Of a stretch of DNA of 64,000 nt, positions 1 through 8,543 are shown in pieces (position 1 is the first letter of the stretch; every line of letters begins with the position of its first letter). Under the pieces are notes generated by a model. The model saw only the letters and a list, made by a program, of their open reading frames with translations, did no database searches and was not told the DNA's origin. Both the position numbers and the translations under genes were made by a program. The stretch is from Fimbriimonadia bacterium (GTDB taxonomy: Bacteria > Armatimonadota > Fimbriimonadia > Fimbriimonadales > GBS-DC): contig JAHCHP010000001.1 of NCBI GenBank assembly GCA_026129765.1, forward strand, positions 1-64,000, in the 5' to 3' direction.

Positions 1-186
1 GCGAGTTGGACTTTGGATGACGTATCGGAGTCGGCGTTTATGCTGACGGCGAATACGCAGGCGATGATCCACTTGCAGGGCATTGCGGGCGGCGGTTCGT
101 CCAAGATTGTTGTTCCCGAACCTGCCAGCATGATCGCGCTCGGCACAGGCTTGGTCGGTCTGGCAGTGCGCCGACGACGCAAATAA
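1..186 (+). CDS. C-terminal fragment of a PEP-CTERM exported protein
   Basis: The window opens inside this gene; 61 codons in frame 1 end at TAA. The fragment ends with VPEPASMIALGTGLVGLAV followed by RRRRK. This is the tripartite PEP-CTERM sorting tail: a PEP motif, a hydrophobic segment and an arginine cluster. Family knowledge says such tails are recognised by an exosortase that cleaves and anchors the protein at the cell surface; no exosortase is in this window. The part before the tail is too short to assign. The tail is almost the same as that of the protein at 28196-28843, so the two are probably processed by the same system. A hairpin terminator follows. Confidence 0.8.
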   Translation, partial: ASWTLDDVSESAFMLTANTQAMIHLQGIAGGGSSKIVVPEPASMIALGTGLVGLAVRRRRK

Positions 187-225
187 ATCGCGCTCTGCTT
201 TAAGAGTGACCTTCCAACCAAAAAA

Positions 226-267
226 TACCTCAGGGGATTGTTTAGTTGTCCTCTGAGGTTTTATTTT
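226..267 (+). terminator. Rho-independent terminator after the PEP-CTERM gene
   Basis: An 11-bp stem starting ACCTCAGGGGA (227-237) pairs with TCCTCTGAGGT (249-259) with one G-T wobble, and is followed by a T-rich tail (259-266). An A-run precedes the stem, so it could also act on the other strand, but no minus-strand gene ends here. Confidence 0.8.
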
Positions 268-307
268 AGCGAAAGAGGGGTATCATGTTCATCCTCAAGG
301 CGAGATA

Positions 308-532
308 GCTCAAAACTCGAACAGCCGATGCCTCGGCTTGCTCGGCGTGACCCTGTAGGGTCAGACCTATGTGTCTGACCAATTTTATGGCGCACACGCT
401 GGTGCGCTCCTACAAGGCTGTTATCCTGAGCGGAGCGAATGGGTTTGCTTTTCAAAAGCTGGATTCCCGCGTTCGCAGGAATGACGAGACTCATCACGAA
501 ATGTTTTGAGATAATCTCTACAAGGCGAGATA
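308..532. repeat. Composite palindromic intergenic repeat (copy A) flanked by a 12-bp direct repeat
   Basis: This gene-free stretch contains several palindromic units. GGTCAGAC (359-366) pairs with GTCTGACC (373-380). A second hairpin, GCGCAC with GTGCGC, lies around 390-407. A unit reading TTATCCTGAGCGGAGCGAAT (421-440) follows, and ATTCCCGCGTTCGCAGGAAT lies at 463-482. Related units occur at 33658-33800 and 40262-40420. The 12-mer CAAGGCGAGATA occurs at 296-307 and again at 521-532, exactly bracketing the block, as an insertion with target duplication would leave. The second 12-mer supplies the Shine-Dalgarno-like sequence of the gene at 537. Confidence 0.75.
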
Positions 533-536
533 ACAC

Positions 537-1931
537 ATGAAAACCACTCAACTCCAGTTTCTTGGAGCCTCCGGCATGGTGACAGGCTCCAAATACCTGT
601 TAAAGACAGGGAGTCAACAGTACCTTATCGATTGCGGTCTATTTCAGGGCAGTTCTGAAATTAAAGCGCACAATTGGGACCCTTTTCCCATTCCTCCGAG
701 CGAAATCGATGCCGTTCTCTTAACCCATGCCCATATCGACCATTCGGGATGGCTGCCGCGCTTAGTGAAAGAAGGCTTTCATGGCTCTGTGTATACCACG
801 GAGGCGACCTGCGCGCTGCTGAACATCATGCTGCCTGACTCTGCCAATCTGCAAGAGCAAGATGCCGCTTACGCGAATAAGAAAGGGTTCAGCCGCCATA
901 AGCCTGCATTGCCCCTTTATACGGTGGAAGATGCGGAACGCGCCTTGAAGCTCTTGAAGCCTGTCCATTTTGGCAAACGACTGACCTTGAAGGAGGCGCA
1001 TTTTACCTGGCGACCGGCAGGGCATATTTTGGGTTCTGGCATGATAATGACTGACTTTGAGACGGAAAACGGCGCGCGGCGTCTCCTCTTTTCGGGCGAT
1101 ATTGGACGGTATGATACCGCTTTTATGGCGGCGCCGACGGAGTTCCAAGTGGCAGATTACCTGCTTGTGGAAACAACCTATGGCAACCGGAGCCATTCCG
1201 ATATAGATGTTCAGGACGCGCTGGAGCCTTTGATCCATGAAATTATCGATGAGGGAGGCGTTTTGGTCGTGCCTGCCTTTGCAGTGGGGCGCACCCAAGA
1301 AATGTTGTATCACCTGCATGAAATGCAAGAGGCAGGGCGCGTACCCGATTTGCCGATTTATGTGGACAGCCCCATGGCGATTGACGCGAGTTCCCTTTAC
1401 CGTCAGTTCAGCGAAGATCACAATTTGCGCGTTGATTTGTTGGATGACCCGGAAGGGGGACCCTTACGCTGCCGTCACGTAAAGTATGTGCGGGAGGTCA
1501 GCGCGTCCAAGCGGTTGAACCACCAGCCGGGACCGGCGATCATTCTTTCCGCGAGCGGGATGTGTACCGGCGGGCGCATTTTGCACCACCTGAAACAGCG
1601 GCTGCCCGATGCGCGAAACACGGTGCTGTTTGTGGGGTTCCAGGCGGAAGGCACGCTGGGACGCGAACTTTTGGAAGGCGCATCCGAAGTGACAATTCAT
1701 GGGGAGCCTGTGCAAGTTCGGGCGAAGATAAGGGTTGTGAATGCGCTCTCTGCGCATGCGGACAGGGAGGACTTAATGCACTGGCTCTCACGCTTTCGGA
1801 GCGCGCCCCGCAAGACCTTTCTGGTTCATGGGGAACCGGCTGCGCGTGAAGCTTTCCAGGCGCATGTCCGTGAGACGCTCGGATGGGAGACGACTTCGCC
1901 TGAATTAGGACAAGAGTTTGATTTGGATTGA
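537..1931 (+). CDS. Beta-CASP metallo-beta-lactamase RNase (COG1236 type)
   Basis: 464 residues. The N-terminal metallo-beta-lactamase fold carries the zinc motif HAHIDH (H64, H66, D68, H69). A central beta-CASP insert and a C-terminal part follow, with SASGMCTGGR, the ALSAHAD motif and FLVHGEP, all typical of the YSH1/CPSF73-like bacterial family. Members are usually RNA endonucleases or 5'-3' exonucleases with two zinc ions, acting in cytoplasmic RNA processing. The length is normal for the family (about 450-470). It lacks the long C-terminal domain of RNase J, so I do not call it rnj. The start is ATG at 537 with AAGGCGAG upstream. Its leader appears to have been interrupted by repeat copy A. 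Confidence 0.88.
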   Translation: MKTTQLQFLGASGMVTGSKYLLKTGSQQYLIDCGLFQGSSEIKAHNWDPFPIPPSEIDAVLLTHAHIDHSGWLPRLVKEGFHGSVYTTEATCALLNIMLPDSANLQEQDAAYANKKGFSRHKPALPLYTVEDAERALKLLKPVHFGKRLTLKEAHFTWRPAGHILGSGMIMTDFETENGARRLLFSGDIGRYDTAFMAAPTEFQVADYLLVETTYGNRSHSDIDVQDALEPLIHEIIDEGGVLVVPAFAVGRTQEMLYHLHEMQEAGRVPDLPIYVDSPMAIDASSLYRQFSEDHNLRVDLLDDPEGGPLRCRHVKYVREVSASKRLNHQPGPAIILSASGMCTGGRILHHLKQRLPDARNTVLFVGFQAEGTLGRELLEGASEVTIHGEPVQVRAKIRVVNALSAHADREDLMHWLSRFRSAPRKTFLVHGEPAAREAFQAHVRETLGWETTSPELGQEFDLD

Positions 1932-1981
1932 GCGCGTTCTTTCCAAAGGCGGATGACCCAAAACACGATAATGACGGTGGT

Positions 1982-2992
1982 TTAAACGGTGATCGGTTCG
2001 CCTTCTGCGCGTTTAACGTGATCCATCAATCGCTCGATGATCTGGTCCGAGTCGATGCCGTCCGCTTCCGCCTCAAAGTTTAACAAGATTCGATGGCGCA
2101 AGGCAGGTTTTGCCGCTCTCTGGACATCTTCCCGCGAAACATTGTACCGCCCATCTAACAAGGCGAATACCTTACTGGCTAATATCAGCGACTGCGCGCC
2201 GCGCGGACTGGAACCATAGCGGATATAGCGCTGGGTATCGGCAGCGGCATAAGGCGAGCCAGGATGAGTCGCGACAATCAGTTTCAGCGCGTAATCCTCC
2301 ACATTTTCCGCGACGCGCACTTCCCGAACAATGCGCTGCATTTTCAGCAGGGTCTCTTTGTCTGCCACCGCCTGGGGCTGCGGGGTTTCGATGCCGGTGG
2401 TGCGATCCACGATCTCCCTCAAATCTTCCAGAGAGGGATAGGTGACCAGAATTTTGAAGAAGAAACGGTCCAATTGCGCTTCGGGCAGGGGATAGGTTCC
2501 CTCTTGCTCGATGGGGTTTTGGGTTGCCAGCACCCAAAAGGGCGGTTCGATGGGATGGCGTTTGCCCGCCACCGTCACCGAGCTTTCCTGCATGGCTTCC
2601 AACAATGCCGATTGCGTTTTGGGGGTGGCGCGGTTGATTTCGTCTGCCAGCAGGATATTGGTAAAGACCGGACCGGGGCGGAATGAGAAGTTACGCTGTC
2701 CGCCTTCCAGTTCTGACAAGATGTTGGTTCCCGTCACATCGGCAGGCATCAGGTCGGGCGTGAACTGGATACGCGAAAAGTTCAGGCTGAGCGTTTGGGA
2801 TAAAGCGCGCACCAGAAGCGTTTTGCCGAGTCCCGGCACGCCTTCTAACAATGCATGCCCGCCTGCCGCCACCGCGACCAGAGCGTTTTCTACCACTTCA
2901 TGCTGCCCTACAATAACCTTTCCTAACTCATTTTTCAGGGTACTGAACTGCTCTTGAAACCAAACTGCCAGCTCTTTGCCATCCGTGTTCAT
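1982..2992 (-). CDS. MoxR family AAA+ ATPase
   Basis: 336 residues with a Walker A motif (GVPGLGKT near residue 55), a Walker B motif (LLADEINRA) and a sensor region (WVLATQNPIEQEGTYPLPEA) diagnostic of MoxR. MoxR ATPases act as chaperones that assemble or activate partner proteins, often together with VWA-domain and membrane proteins. The start ATG overlaps the stop of the upstream 610-aa gene by 4 nt (ATGA), so the two are translationally coupled. No DUF58 or VWA gene follows here, unlike in many MoxR operons; the 610-aa membrane protein is the likely partner. Confidence 0.93.
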   Translation of the reverse strand: MNTDGKELAVWFQEQFSTLKNELGKVIVGQHEVVENALVAVAAGGHALLEGVPGLGKTLLVRALSQTLSLNFSRIQFTPDLMPADVTGTNILSELEGGQRNFSFRPGPVFTNILLADEINRATPKTQSALLEAMQESSVTVAGKRHPIEPPFWVLATQNPIEQEGTYPLPEAQLDRFFFKILVTYPSLEDLREIVDRTTGIETPQPQAVADKETLLKMQRIVREVRVAENVEDYALKLIVATHPGSPYAAADTQRYIRYGSSPRGAQSLILASKVFALLDGRYNVSREDVQRAAKPALRHRILLNFEAEADGIDSDQIIERLMDHVKRAEGEPITV

Positions 2993-4821
2993 TTTTTCTC
3001 CGTTCCTTGTAAGCTCTCAAAATACTTTTTCACGCGCTTGCGTTCCGCAGGCGGGATGTTTTGCTTATTAATCGCTTTTTCCGCGCTCTTTTGGTAGCTG
3101 GGTAATACCCGGTTGAGGGGTACGCTGGAGCCGCCCGCGGTGGGCAAATCTTTATATTCCTGATAATCGGCGGGACCCGGCAGCATGGGGTTCTGACCGC
3201 GCACCGGCGTGTTTTTCAGGGGGATTTTCAGCTCCGGCTGTTTGTCGCCTTGATTGAACATTTCCGGGCGACCGACCGAGTTGCCTTTATCGGTGGAGGG
3301 GCGGTTCATACCGGTTCGCGACATCGCGCCGCCGCCCATACCGGTGCCCATCGCGCCCATACCTAAGCCCAAACCCGCGCATGCGCCATTGCAGGCAGAC
3401 AGCTCTTTTAACTCTTCCACTTGTTTGCGCAGTTGCTCTGCCAATTCTTTGATTTTTTCGTCGGAGCCATATTCCTTCGCCAACGCTTCTAATTTCTCTT
3501 GCAATTCTTTTGCCATTTGCTCGATTTCTTCTTGGGTCAATTGCTTTTGCTCCGGGTCCTGCTCATTGGCGTTCTGCTGCGCTTTCTGAGCCAGTTCCTG
3601 CAGTTTTTTCATCGCCTCGATGAAGTCGGGATCGCTGGTCAGTTTTTTCAAAAACTCTTGCGCCTCTTTGGAGAGTTCCAATGCGCGCATCTGCTGCTGC
3701 AGGCTTTCCATCTGTTTTTTCAGCAGTTCCTGCATCTCTTTACTGAGCGGGCTGCCGTTTTGGTCTTTGCCCGATTGCAACTGTTGCTGGAGAGCATCCA
3801 TCTGCTTGCGCAGCTCGTCCATTTGGTTCTGGAGCGCTTGTTGATCCGCCGGATTCTGCATCGCCTGCATGGTGGCTTGCATATTGCGGATATCGTTTTG
3901 CATCGCCGCCTTTTGCTGGCTGTCCAGCGGCTTGCCTTCCAGATTTTTACCCGCCTGCATCTGTTTTTGCAGATCGTTCATACGCTGAGCCATCATATGC
4001 TCATGTCCCTGGAGTTGCTTGCTTGCTTCTTGCGATTTTAACATCTGCTCTGCAGTGGTTTCCATTTTCTGGGCGGCGGCTTGTGTTTCTTGGCGGGTTT
4101 CGTTTTCCAGTTTCTTCGCGTCGTTCAGAATCTGGTTATACTTTACCATTGCCTCTTTCTTGCTCATCCGTCCTTGTTGGGCGCGTTTGGAATAAAGCTC
4201 CACATTTCGAGCGATGCGTTTTTCCAGTTCGCGCGCATCCGGTTTTTTCGCGCGTTCCACAATCGGTTTCGCGACTTCCTGCACCTGATTCGCTTGCGCT
4301 TGGGTCTCTTTGCGCTCATTCTGCCGTTCTTCCGAGTTGAAAACGGGCAGCAAGGGCAGGAAATGCACAAAGAGCAGCAATGCGAATGCGCCGACAAACA
4401 TGCCTTGCCAGAAACCCGCCCGCAGTTGGAAAATCTGTCTCGGACGCATCTGGTTCAGGCTGCTAAGAGCGTCTTCCAGCAGCGGCTCATCGAACGTTCC
4501 CTGCTTATCGGACCACTCCAGCGCGCTTTGCACGCGGTCTTTCAGGTTGCCCCGGTGGTCGATCATTCGCGCGATGGCTTGAGGTGGCAGCGGTCGGAAA
4601 ATCGCGTAGCCTACACCCATAAGGATACCGCCCAGCACGATGCCCATCAGCGCGAGCGGCGGCGCGGACATCACCGCGAACCAATCCAGCAGGTCGGCGG
4701 CAATCGCCATCAGCGCGCCCCAAAACCCGCCAATCGCCCCCCAACGCCATGCCAGCATAATCCGCAGGCGTTTCCGGTATTGACGCAATTCATCGATCAA
4801 TCGCAAGGAACCAGCAATCAT
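2989..4821 (-). CDS. Membrane-anchored, glutamine-rich coiled-coil protein of a MoxR operon
   Basis: 610 residues. Two or three hydrophobic segments lie in the first 160 residues (around 25-75 and 135-160). From about 165 to 470 there is a very long K/E/Q-rich heptad-like stretch with many QMQ and LQ runs, which predicts an extended coiled coil. A Gly/Met-rich linker with a CNGACAG cysteine pair follows, then a conserved-looking tail with PADYQEYKDLP and KRVKKYFESLQ. Similar tails occur in membrane proteins next to MoxR genes in Planctomycetes and relatives. The function is not known; a scaffold that the ATPase remodels is my inference. The start has the Shine-Dalgarno sequence TAGGAGAAAG. 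Confidence 0.75.
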   Translation of the reverse strand: MIAGSLRLIDELRQYRKRLRIMLAWRWGAIGGFWGALMAIAADLLDWFAVMSAPPLALMGIVLGGILMGVGYAIFRPLPPQAIARMIDHRGNLKDRVQSALEWSDKQGTFDEPLLEDALSSLNQMRPRQIFQLRAGFWQGMFVGAFALLLFVHFLPLLPVFNSEERQNERKETQAQANQVQEVAKPIVERAKKPDARELEKRIARNVELYSKRAQQGRMSKKEAMVKYNQILNDAKKLENETRQETQAAAQKMETTAEQMLKSQEASKQLQGHEHMMAQRMNDLQKQMQAGKNLEGKPLDSQQKAAMQNDIRNMQATMQAMQNPADQQALQNQMDELRKQMDALQQQLQSGKDQNGSPLSKEMQELLKKQMESLQQQMRALELSKEAQEFLKKLTSDPDFIEAMKKLQELAQKAQQNANEQDPEQKQLTQEEIEQMAKELQEKLEALAKEYGSDEKIKELAEQLRKQVEELKELSACNGACAGLGLGMGAMGTGMGGGAMSRTGMNRPSTDKGNSVGRPEMFNQGDKQPELKIPLKNTPVRGQNPMLPGPADYQEYKDLPTAGGSSVPLNRVLPSYQKSAEKAINKQNIPPAERKRVKKYFESLQGTEKK

Positions 4822-4859
4822 TGTTCTTTCTCCTAACTACTATTATTGACCACGTAAAC

Positions 4860-6461
4860 CTAATTACCTGCCTTTTTCCTGAATGGTTTCAACAAATCTC
4901 TTTCCAACAGCATAGAGAGGATAACCAAGATGAGCGAACCGCCCGCGATAATGATCTGGTTAAAAAGTAGATTGTTTTCGTTCAGATTGCCGCGCCAAAC
5001 CATTTCGGTTGCCCAGTAGAACGGGAAAAAGACCCAAATATTGAATAGGGGCGAGTCTGCCAACTGGTTGCTATCATAGATCTGCATGCTGATCATCACG
5101 GGCAGCAGGACGATGATCATCGCAAAACCAATCGCCAACATCCGCGACAGGATAATTTGGCGTCCTAAAATACTGCCGAACCGCCCGATAGCCCAAAAGA
5201 AGGTCACAAAATTAAGCCCTACCAGCGCGCAAAAACCGACAATATCCAAATCGGGCAGCGAACTGAATTTGGCATAGTAGGCGGCTAATCCCGCCGCGCA
5301 TAGCAGCAGGAACCAAAAATGCAGGAAAGGCAGCGCGCCCGCTGGAGAAGCGCGGAACGCCCTCAGCGGCTTGTACCAGCCATCGGGCAACTCCATCTTG
5401 CTGTTGCGCATTCCCCAAGTCGAAACCCAGGGAATGGTCAAGCCGATGAGGCTGGCAAGCAGAATCGCGGTGATGACACCGCCTGTCATCATCGTATCCC
5501 GGTTGGCTGCGCCGAAAGGCACTGCGGCAAGGGTGGAGAAGACCAACAGCGCGCTCAGAAAGATTCCCTGCCGGCGCAGTGAGGGAAGGGGATCGACATC
5601 ATAAAGTCCTACCTGCTTTCCGCAACTGGTGAGCATGAGCCGGGTCAACGCCAAGATGATCAGTGTGCCGATAATCCAGGTCGGAATTTGGTAGCCAAAC
5701 ATCGGCACCACCGTATCGGCAATCCAAGGGGCGGCATAAGGATTGATCGCTGCCAGCGGCATATAACATTCGTTGCCCGCGCCCCGGAAACCCACTGCAA
5801 TCCCAATAAATGGCGCAGAGAACATCAACAGTAGAGCGACCGAGAGATAGGCGACAAAGACGGCGCGCCCGCTTTGAGAGTTGAAGGTGGAGCAGGAGAG
5901 CGCGACCGCACTGATTAACATCCCAGACATCGCTACCAGCCAATATGTTTTGAGCAGTTCTCCAAAGGTCGCGCCGCCGAGCAGCACACAGACCGCGCTG
6001 GCAGGCAGCGAAAGCGCGAGTAGTAGTAAGATAAACGCGACAGAACCGATCAGTTTTCCTGCCAGCAGGTCCCGCGCCTGGAGGGGCGTGGTCAGCAAGA
6101 GATCGATGGTTTTACGTTCGCGTTCGCTGGTAATGGAGGCGGCAGTCAGCGCGGGCGCAATCAACGCGATCAGGCTGATGAGCGTGAGGAGAATAATCCG
6201 GTAAAACTCTTGCAGGTAGCGTTGCGCTTCAAAAGGGTTCATCGAAACCTGGTTGCCGACGGTGGTGGTATACGCCAGCAGCACTAAGCCCAGCAAAAAG
6301 AGCAGAAATATCCCTTGAAGCCAATAAGAGCGGGTGAGACGCACGCGAATCTTCAACTCGCGTCCGATGACCGGATTCGCCAGCAGTTGACGGATAGAAC
6401 CCCTCAGGTTCTCAACGATCTGTTGGATTAAGTTGCGCTTGATGACACTCTGCGTCTGCAC
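4860..6461 (-). CDS. ABC-2 type transporter permease
   Basis: 533 residues, starting at GTG with a good AGGAGG 8-9 nt upstream and a TACAAT -10 further up. At least ten hydrophobic helices are visible, and the cytoplasmic segment ITSERERKTIDLLLTTPL near residue 110 is the typical signature of ABC-2 permeases of the NosY/CcmB-like class. Such permeases export lipids, polysaccharides, ions or peptides together with a separate ATPase. No ATPase gene is adjacent: the upstream neighbour is pfkA and the downstream neighbour is the MoxR pair. The gene lies 38 nt upstream of the 610-aa gene on the same strand and may be co-transcribed with it. Confidence 0.88.
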   Translation of the reverse strand: MQTQSVIKRNLIQQIVENLRGSIRQLLANPVIGRELKIRVRLTRSYWLQGIFLLFLLGLVLLAYTTTVGNQVSMNPFEAQRYLQEFYRIILLTLISLIALIAPALTAASITSERERKTIDLLLTTPLQARDLLAGKLIGSVAFILLLLALSLPASAVCVLLGGATFGELLKTYWLVAMSGMLISAVALSCSTFNSQSGRAVFVAYLSVALLLMFSAPFIGIAVGFRGAGNECYMPLAAINPYAAPWIADTVVPMFGYQIPTWIIGTLIILALTRLMLTSCGKQVGLYDVDPLPSLRRQGIFLSALLVFSTLAAVPFGAANRDTMMTGGVITAILLASLIGLTIPWVSTWGMRNSKMELPDGWYKPLRAFRASPAGALPFLHFWFLLLCAAGLAAYYAKFSSLPDLDIVGFCALVGLNFVTFFWAIGRFGSILGRQIILSRMLAIGFAMIIVLLPVMISMQIYDSNQLADSPLFNIWVFFPFYWATEMVWRGNLNENNLLFNQIIIAGGSLILVILSMLLERDLLKPFRKKAGN

Positions 6462-6501
6462 GAGCGCGCCTCCTAATAGGATTGTACCTGACTGAAAGGC
6501 A

Positions 6502-7464
6502 TTAAATCGCCATCAGCGCGGTCAACGCCAATTTTTGCGAATCGATGTGCTTTTGCGCCTGCACCACATAGTCGATGGGGTTCGCCACTAACCGGTCGCC
6601 CTCCACACCCACCATTTCGTTGGTAAAGCCTGCCTTGAGCCGCGTTATCGCGTGCGCGCCCAAGCGAGTGGCTAATACCCGGTCAAATGCGGTGGGCGAT
6701 CCGCCTCGCTGCATATGCCCCAGGGTCAAGGCGCGCGCTTGGTACTCTGAATTCTCTTCCAAATATTTTTGCAGGTCCGCCGCTCGAGTCGCGCCCTCCG
6801 CCACAACGATAATGCAAGAGCGTTTTCCGCGCTGGTATCCTTCATCCAACTGCTCAATGATCGCCTGCAGGTCATACGGAATTTCAGGGATGAGGATTGC
6901 TTCCGCGCCGCCTGCCAAGCCCGCTTCTAACGCGATGAACCCGTTGTGCCTGCCCATCACTTCAATAATAAAAACACGCTCATGAGAGTAGGCGGTATCG
7001 CGCACTTTGTCGATGGCGTCCAGCGCGGTGTTGATGGCAGTGTCGAAGCCAATGGAGTAGTCGGTGCCAGGGATGTCATTGTCGATGGTGCCGGGGATAC
7101 CCATCACCATCGCGCCGCATTGGGCATTCAAGGCGCACGCGCCCTTCATGGAACCGTCGCCGCCAATCACGACCAACCCCTGAATCTCGTGGGTTGTCAG
7201 GATCTCGGCTGCCTGCGCTAAGCCCTCGGAGGTCTGGAAGCGTTTGGAGCGCGCAGAGCGCAAAATCGTGCCGCCCAGATTGATGATGCCACCCACCGAC
7301 TGGCTGTTCATGGCGAACAGGTCCTCGTTCAGCAACCCTTCATAGCCGCGGCGAATCCCATGCACCTCGATGCCTTGCGCCAAGGCGGCGCGTACAACCG
7401 CTCGGATGGCGGCGTTCATGCCGGGCGCGTCGCCTCCGCTGGTCATGACAGCGATACGTTTCAT
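6502..7464 (-). CDS. pfkA: ATP-dependent 6-phosphofructokinase
   Basis: 320 residues from the ATG at 7464, the usual length of bacterial PfkA. It phosphorylates fructose 6-phosphate to the 1,6-bisphosphate in glycolysis. Visible are the N-terminal TSGGDAPGMNAAIRAVVR, the ATP site VVIGGDGS, the catalytic PGTIDNDIPGTDYSIGFDTA region, EVMGRHNGFIA and HMQRGGSPTAFDR. The aspartate of the TIDND motif is the catalytic base. A TTG at 7473 could extend the protein by three residues and has a better spaced AGGT, but family alignments start at MKRIAV. It is divergent from deoC, with about 45 bp between start codons. Confidence 0.96.
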   Translation of the reverse strand: MKRIAVMTSGGDAPGMNAAIRAVVRAALAQGIEVHGIRRGYEGLLNEDLFAMNSQSVGGIINLGGTILRSARSKRFQTSEGLAQAAEILTTHEIQGLVVIGGDGSMKGACALNAQCGAMVMGIPGTIDNDIPGTDYSIGFDTAINTALDAIDKVRDTAYSHERVFIIEVMGRHNGFIALEAGLAGGAEAILIPEIPYDLQAIIEQLDEGYQRGKRSCIIVVAEGATRAADLQKYLEENSEYQARALTLGHMQRGGSPTAFDRVLATRLGAHAITRLKAGFTNEMVGVEGDRLVANPIDYVVQAQKHIDSQKLALTALMAI

Positions 7465-7473
7465 AATTATCAA

Positions 7474-7501
7474 TTGTACCTGCGCGCAAAACTGGTATAA
7501 T
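7474..7501 (+). promoter_or_regulatory. Promoter of deoC, leaderless type
   Basis: A perfect -10 TATAAT at 7496-7501 lies 16 bp after TTGTAC (7474-7479). Only 8 bp separate the -10 from the deoC ATG, so transcription should start within a base or two of the start codon. No Shine-Dalgarno sequence is present. Confidence 0.7.
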
Positions 7502-7509
7502 CAGACGCG

Positions 7510-8529
7510 ATGAGTTTGACATTAGAAAGGAAACAGGTAAAAGCGGAATTGCAGCCTGCATGGGCTATTGATTCGAAGGCGCGATTGCTCAAGCGACTGC
7601 CGAAACCGGGCGCAACTTGGAACGAGTCGCCGCTGGTGAACAGCTTCGAGTTGCAGGCGCGCGCGGATTGGCTTTCCAAGCGCAGTATCAAGAAAGAGAG
7701 CAAGCTGTTCGCGCTGCGTCTGGCAGTTTCGATGTGCGATCTCACCACATTGGAGGGGCAAGACTCAGAGGATAAAGTGCAGCGGTTGTGCGTGAAAGCG
7801 CGCTATCCCTACACGCCTCGTGAGGGGATGCCTGACCGCAAACAGGTGGCTGCGCCTCCGGTGGCTGCCATTTGTGTCTATCCGGCTTTTATCGCGACGG
7901 CAAAGGCAGCTTTGGAGGGGTCTGGCGTAAAGGTCGCCAGTGTGGCGACAGCGTTCCCCTCAGGACAATACCCGTTTTCGCTGCGGCTTGCGGATGTGAA
8001 ATGGGCGGTTCAAGAGGGCGCGGACGAGATCGACATGGTGATTAACCGCGGCGAGTTCTTGCGAGGCAATTATAAGCAGGTTTTCAATGAGGTTTGGAAA
8101 GTGAAAGAGGCATGCGGGGAGGATGTTCATCTCAAAGTGATTCTGGAGACAGGCGAGTTGGGCAACTATGACCATGTCCGCCGAGCCTCTCAGATCGCGA
8201 TGTTAGCAGGCGCGGATTTCATCAAGACCAGCACGGGCAAAATTCAACCGGCGGCTACCTTGCCTGTGACTTTAGTGATGTTAGAAGCGATTCGCGATTT
8301 TTATGACCAGACCGGCAAGCGGATCGGCATGAAACCGGCAGGCGGCATTCGAACCGCGAAAGACGCGGTGCGCTATCTGGTGATGCTGAATGAGACGCTG
8401 GGGCAAGAATGGCTGACGCCGGACCTGTTTCGGTTCGGCGCCAGTTCTTTGGTCAATGACCTTCTGATGCAGATCGTGAAGCAGGTGACCGGCGTCTATC
8501 GGGGCATCGAAGAGTTTTCTAAGGATTAA
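7510..8529 (+). CDS. deoC: Deoxyribose-phosphate aldolase, long (eukaryote-like) form
   Basis: 339 residues. It cleaves 2-deoxyribose 5-phosphate to glyceraldehyde 3-phosphate and acetaldehyde in deoxynucleoside catabolism. The TIM barrel carries AAICVYP, D175 in ADEIDMVINRGEF, the Schiff-base lysine K239 in ADFIKTSTGK and the proton-relay K275 in GMKPAGGI. About 100 residues precede the barrel, making it longer than the 220-260-residue bacterial form and like the class with animal DERA. The ATG at 7510 is preceded by a -10 box rather than a Shine-Dalgarno sequence. The gene stands alone; no deoA, deoB or deoD is nearby. It converges with the protease gene, 14 nt apart. Confidence 0.93.
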   Translation: MSLTLERKQVKAELQPAWAIDSKARLLKRLPKPGATWNESPLVNSFELQARADWLSKRSIKKESKLFALRLAVSMCDLTTLEGQDSEDKVQRLCVKARYPYTPREGMPDRKQVAAPPVAAICVYPAFIATAKAALEGSGVKVASVATAFPSGQYPFSLRLADVKWAVQEGADEIDMVINRGEFLRGNYKQVFNEVWKVKEACGEDVHLKVILETGELGNYDHVRRASQIAMLAGADFIKTSTGKIQPAATLPVTLVMLEAIRDFYDQTGKRIGMKPAGGIRTAKDAVRYLVMLNETLGQEWLTPDLFRFGASSLVNDLLMQIVKQVTGVYRGIEEFSKD

Positions 8530-8543
8530 GACTTATTCGTGGC

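Noticed and set aside
463-482. ATTCCCGCGTTCGCAGGAAT as a Neisseria-type dRS3 repeat or phage attachment site
   Set aside because: The ATTCCC-N8-GGGAAT shape is similar, but no integrase or phage gene is present and it belongs to the composite repeat; similarity may be convergent.
261-551. 96-aa minus-strand ORF upstream of the beta-CASP gene
   Set aside because: It is read through the palindromic repeat units of copy A; similar shadow ORFs appear in copies B and C. No ribosome site and no protein-like composition.
4081-4836. 251-aa plus-strand ORF inside the 610-aa gene
   Set aside because: It is antisense to a gene with clear operon coupling and coiled-coil structure; composition is that of a shadow frame.
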